Shown piece after piece: positions 7,944 to 8,197 of a stretch of 8,197 nucleotides of DNA (position 1 is the first letter of the stretch; every line of letters starts with the position of its first letter). This DNA is from Clostridiales bacterium (GTDB lineage: Bacteria; Bacillota; Clostridia; Oscillospirales; Oscillospiraceae), in NCBI GenBank assembly GCA_021201515.1, contig JAJQET010000236.1:1-8197 (forward strand), read 5' to 3'. A program made the position numbers and the translations under genes. Below the pieces are notes generated by a model that was not told the origin of the DNA, searched no databases, and saw only the letters and a program-made list of their open reading frames with translations.

Positions 7944-8197
7944 CGGTACATTCCTCCGTTTCCGTCTGTCAGCTGGCGCAGCAGTTCTGCGCTGGCGGTG
8001 TAGCCGCACTGGACGGCGGGTGTGCCCCACCGGCCGCCACGGCCGCCGTAACCCGGCTTGCCGCCGCCTTCACCGTGGCCGCGTCCGGCCCATTCCGGTC
8101 TGCCGCCGCCTTCGCCGTGGCCCCGGCCGGCCCATTCCGGTCTGCCGCCGCCTTCGCCGTGGCCCCGGCCGGCCCAGTCCGGCTTGCCGCCGCCTTC
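7940..8197 (-). CDS. 3' end of a Gly/His-rich repeat protein, possibly a second component 1-like subunit
   Basis: The frame is open for 85 codons from the right edge to a TGA (7940-7942) that overlaps the ATG of the component 1-like gene as ATGA, so the two are coupled. The visible protein has three full copies of a 14-residue repeat, EGGGRPEWAGRGHG (first copy with K and D variants), then EGGGKPGYGGRGGRW. The tail is GTPAVQCGYTASAELLRQLT followed by DGNGGMYR. The GY-x-x-SAELLRQL tail resembles the last helix of nitrogenase component 1 proteins (GY-x-G-hydrophobic-x-hydrophobic-L), so this may be the partner subunit with a repeat-rich insert near its C-terminus. Alternatively it is an unrelated small metal-binding protein. 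His, Glu and Asp in each repeat could bind metal. The 5' part is outside the window, so the identity is open. Confidence 0.7.
8060..8197 (-). repeat. In-frame 42-bp tandem repeat, three copies plus a 12-bp part
   Basis: Units start at 8060, 8102 and 8144, and a partial unit (12 bp) begins at 8186 and reaches the edge. Neighbouring full copies differ at only about three bases each, including synonymous and conservative changes (R/K, E/D). Each unit encodes 14 residues with one Trp, one His and one or two acidic residues. The high identity points to recent expansion by slippage or unequal recombination; the array may continue beyond the window. Confidence 0.95.

Noticed and set aside
7944..8030. 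29-residue N-terminal extension of the component 1-like protein
   Set aside because: The added residues are Arg/Pro-rich and overlap the upstream repeat gene, whose stop forms an ATGA junction with the ATG at 7943, which has its own GGAGG.
8060..8197. CRISPR array
   Set aside because: The units are contiguous with no unique spacers, are exact multiples of three and encode a continuous protein repeat.

Overview
The window is GC-rich, with tight gene packing, AGGAGG-type ribosome binding sites, sigma-A-like promoters and clear intrinsic terminators. The gene types (a GH3 enzyme with its C-terminal domain first, a feoA-feoA-feoB operon with a FeoB-associated Cys-rich peptide, and a nitrogenase-like gene set outside any nif cluster) suggest a high-GC anaerobic Firmicute, most likely a gut Clostridium of the Oscillospiraceae/Ruminococcaceae type. 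That placement is inferred from gene style; there is no rRNA or other phylogenetic marker here.

Layout. (1) Positions 1-452, minus strand: the 5' part of a GH3 beta-glucosidase-type gene that runs off the left edge, with its own extended -10 promoter. (2) Positions 466-744: a divergent intergenic region; its right end holds a strong promoter embedded in several TTAG/CTAA inverted repeats that look like an iron-repressor operator. (3) Positions 745-3641, plus strand: feoA1, feoA2, feoB and a 52-residue FeoB-associated Cys-rich membrane peptide, closed by a strong intrinsic terminator at 3680-3718. This is a complete ferrous iron uptake operon. (4) Positions 3730-5894, plus strand: promoter, a possible 5' UTR hairpin and a complete GH31 alpha-glucosidase-type gene. 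(5) Positions 5904-5947: a perfect 14-bp inverted repeat that serves as a bidirectional terminator between the convergent GH31 gene and the next operon. (6) Positions 5969-8197, minus strand: the end of a nitrogenase-like operon. It holds the 3' end of a gene with 14-residue Gly/His/Glu/Trp repeats, then (overlapping by ATGA) a short nitrogenase component 1-like subunit, then a NifH-like Fe protein.

The most interesting part is the nitrogenase-like operon. The Fe protein keeps the nucleotide-binding and [4Fe-4S] cysteine motifs of NifH. The component 1-like protein is only 366 residues and has lost the N-terminal cysteine motif of NifD/NifK. The gene upstream of it carries an almost identical 42-bp tandem repeat and ends in a segment that may be the last helix of a second component 1-like subunit. 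The substrate is unknown. No nifB, nifE, nifN or other nitrogen fixation gene is present in the window, so true nitrogen fixation is not supported. The neighbouring Feo operon would supply Fe(II), but a functional link between the two is only suggestive.
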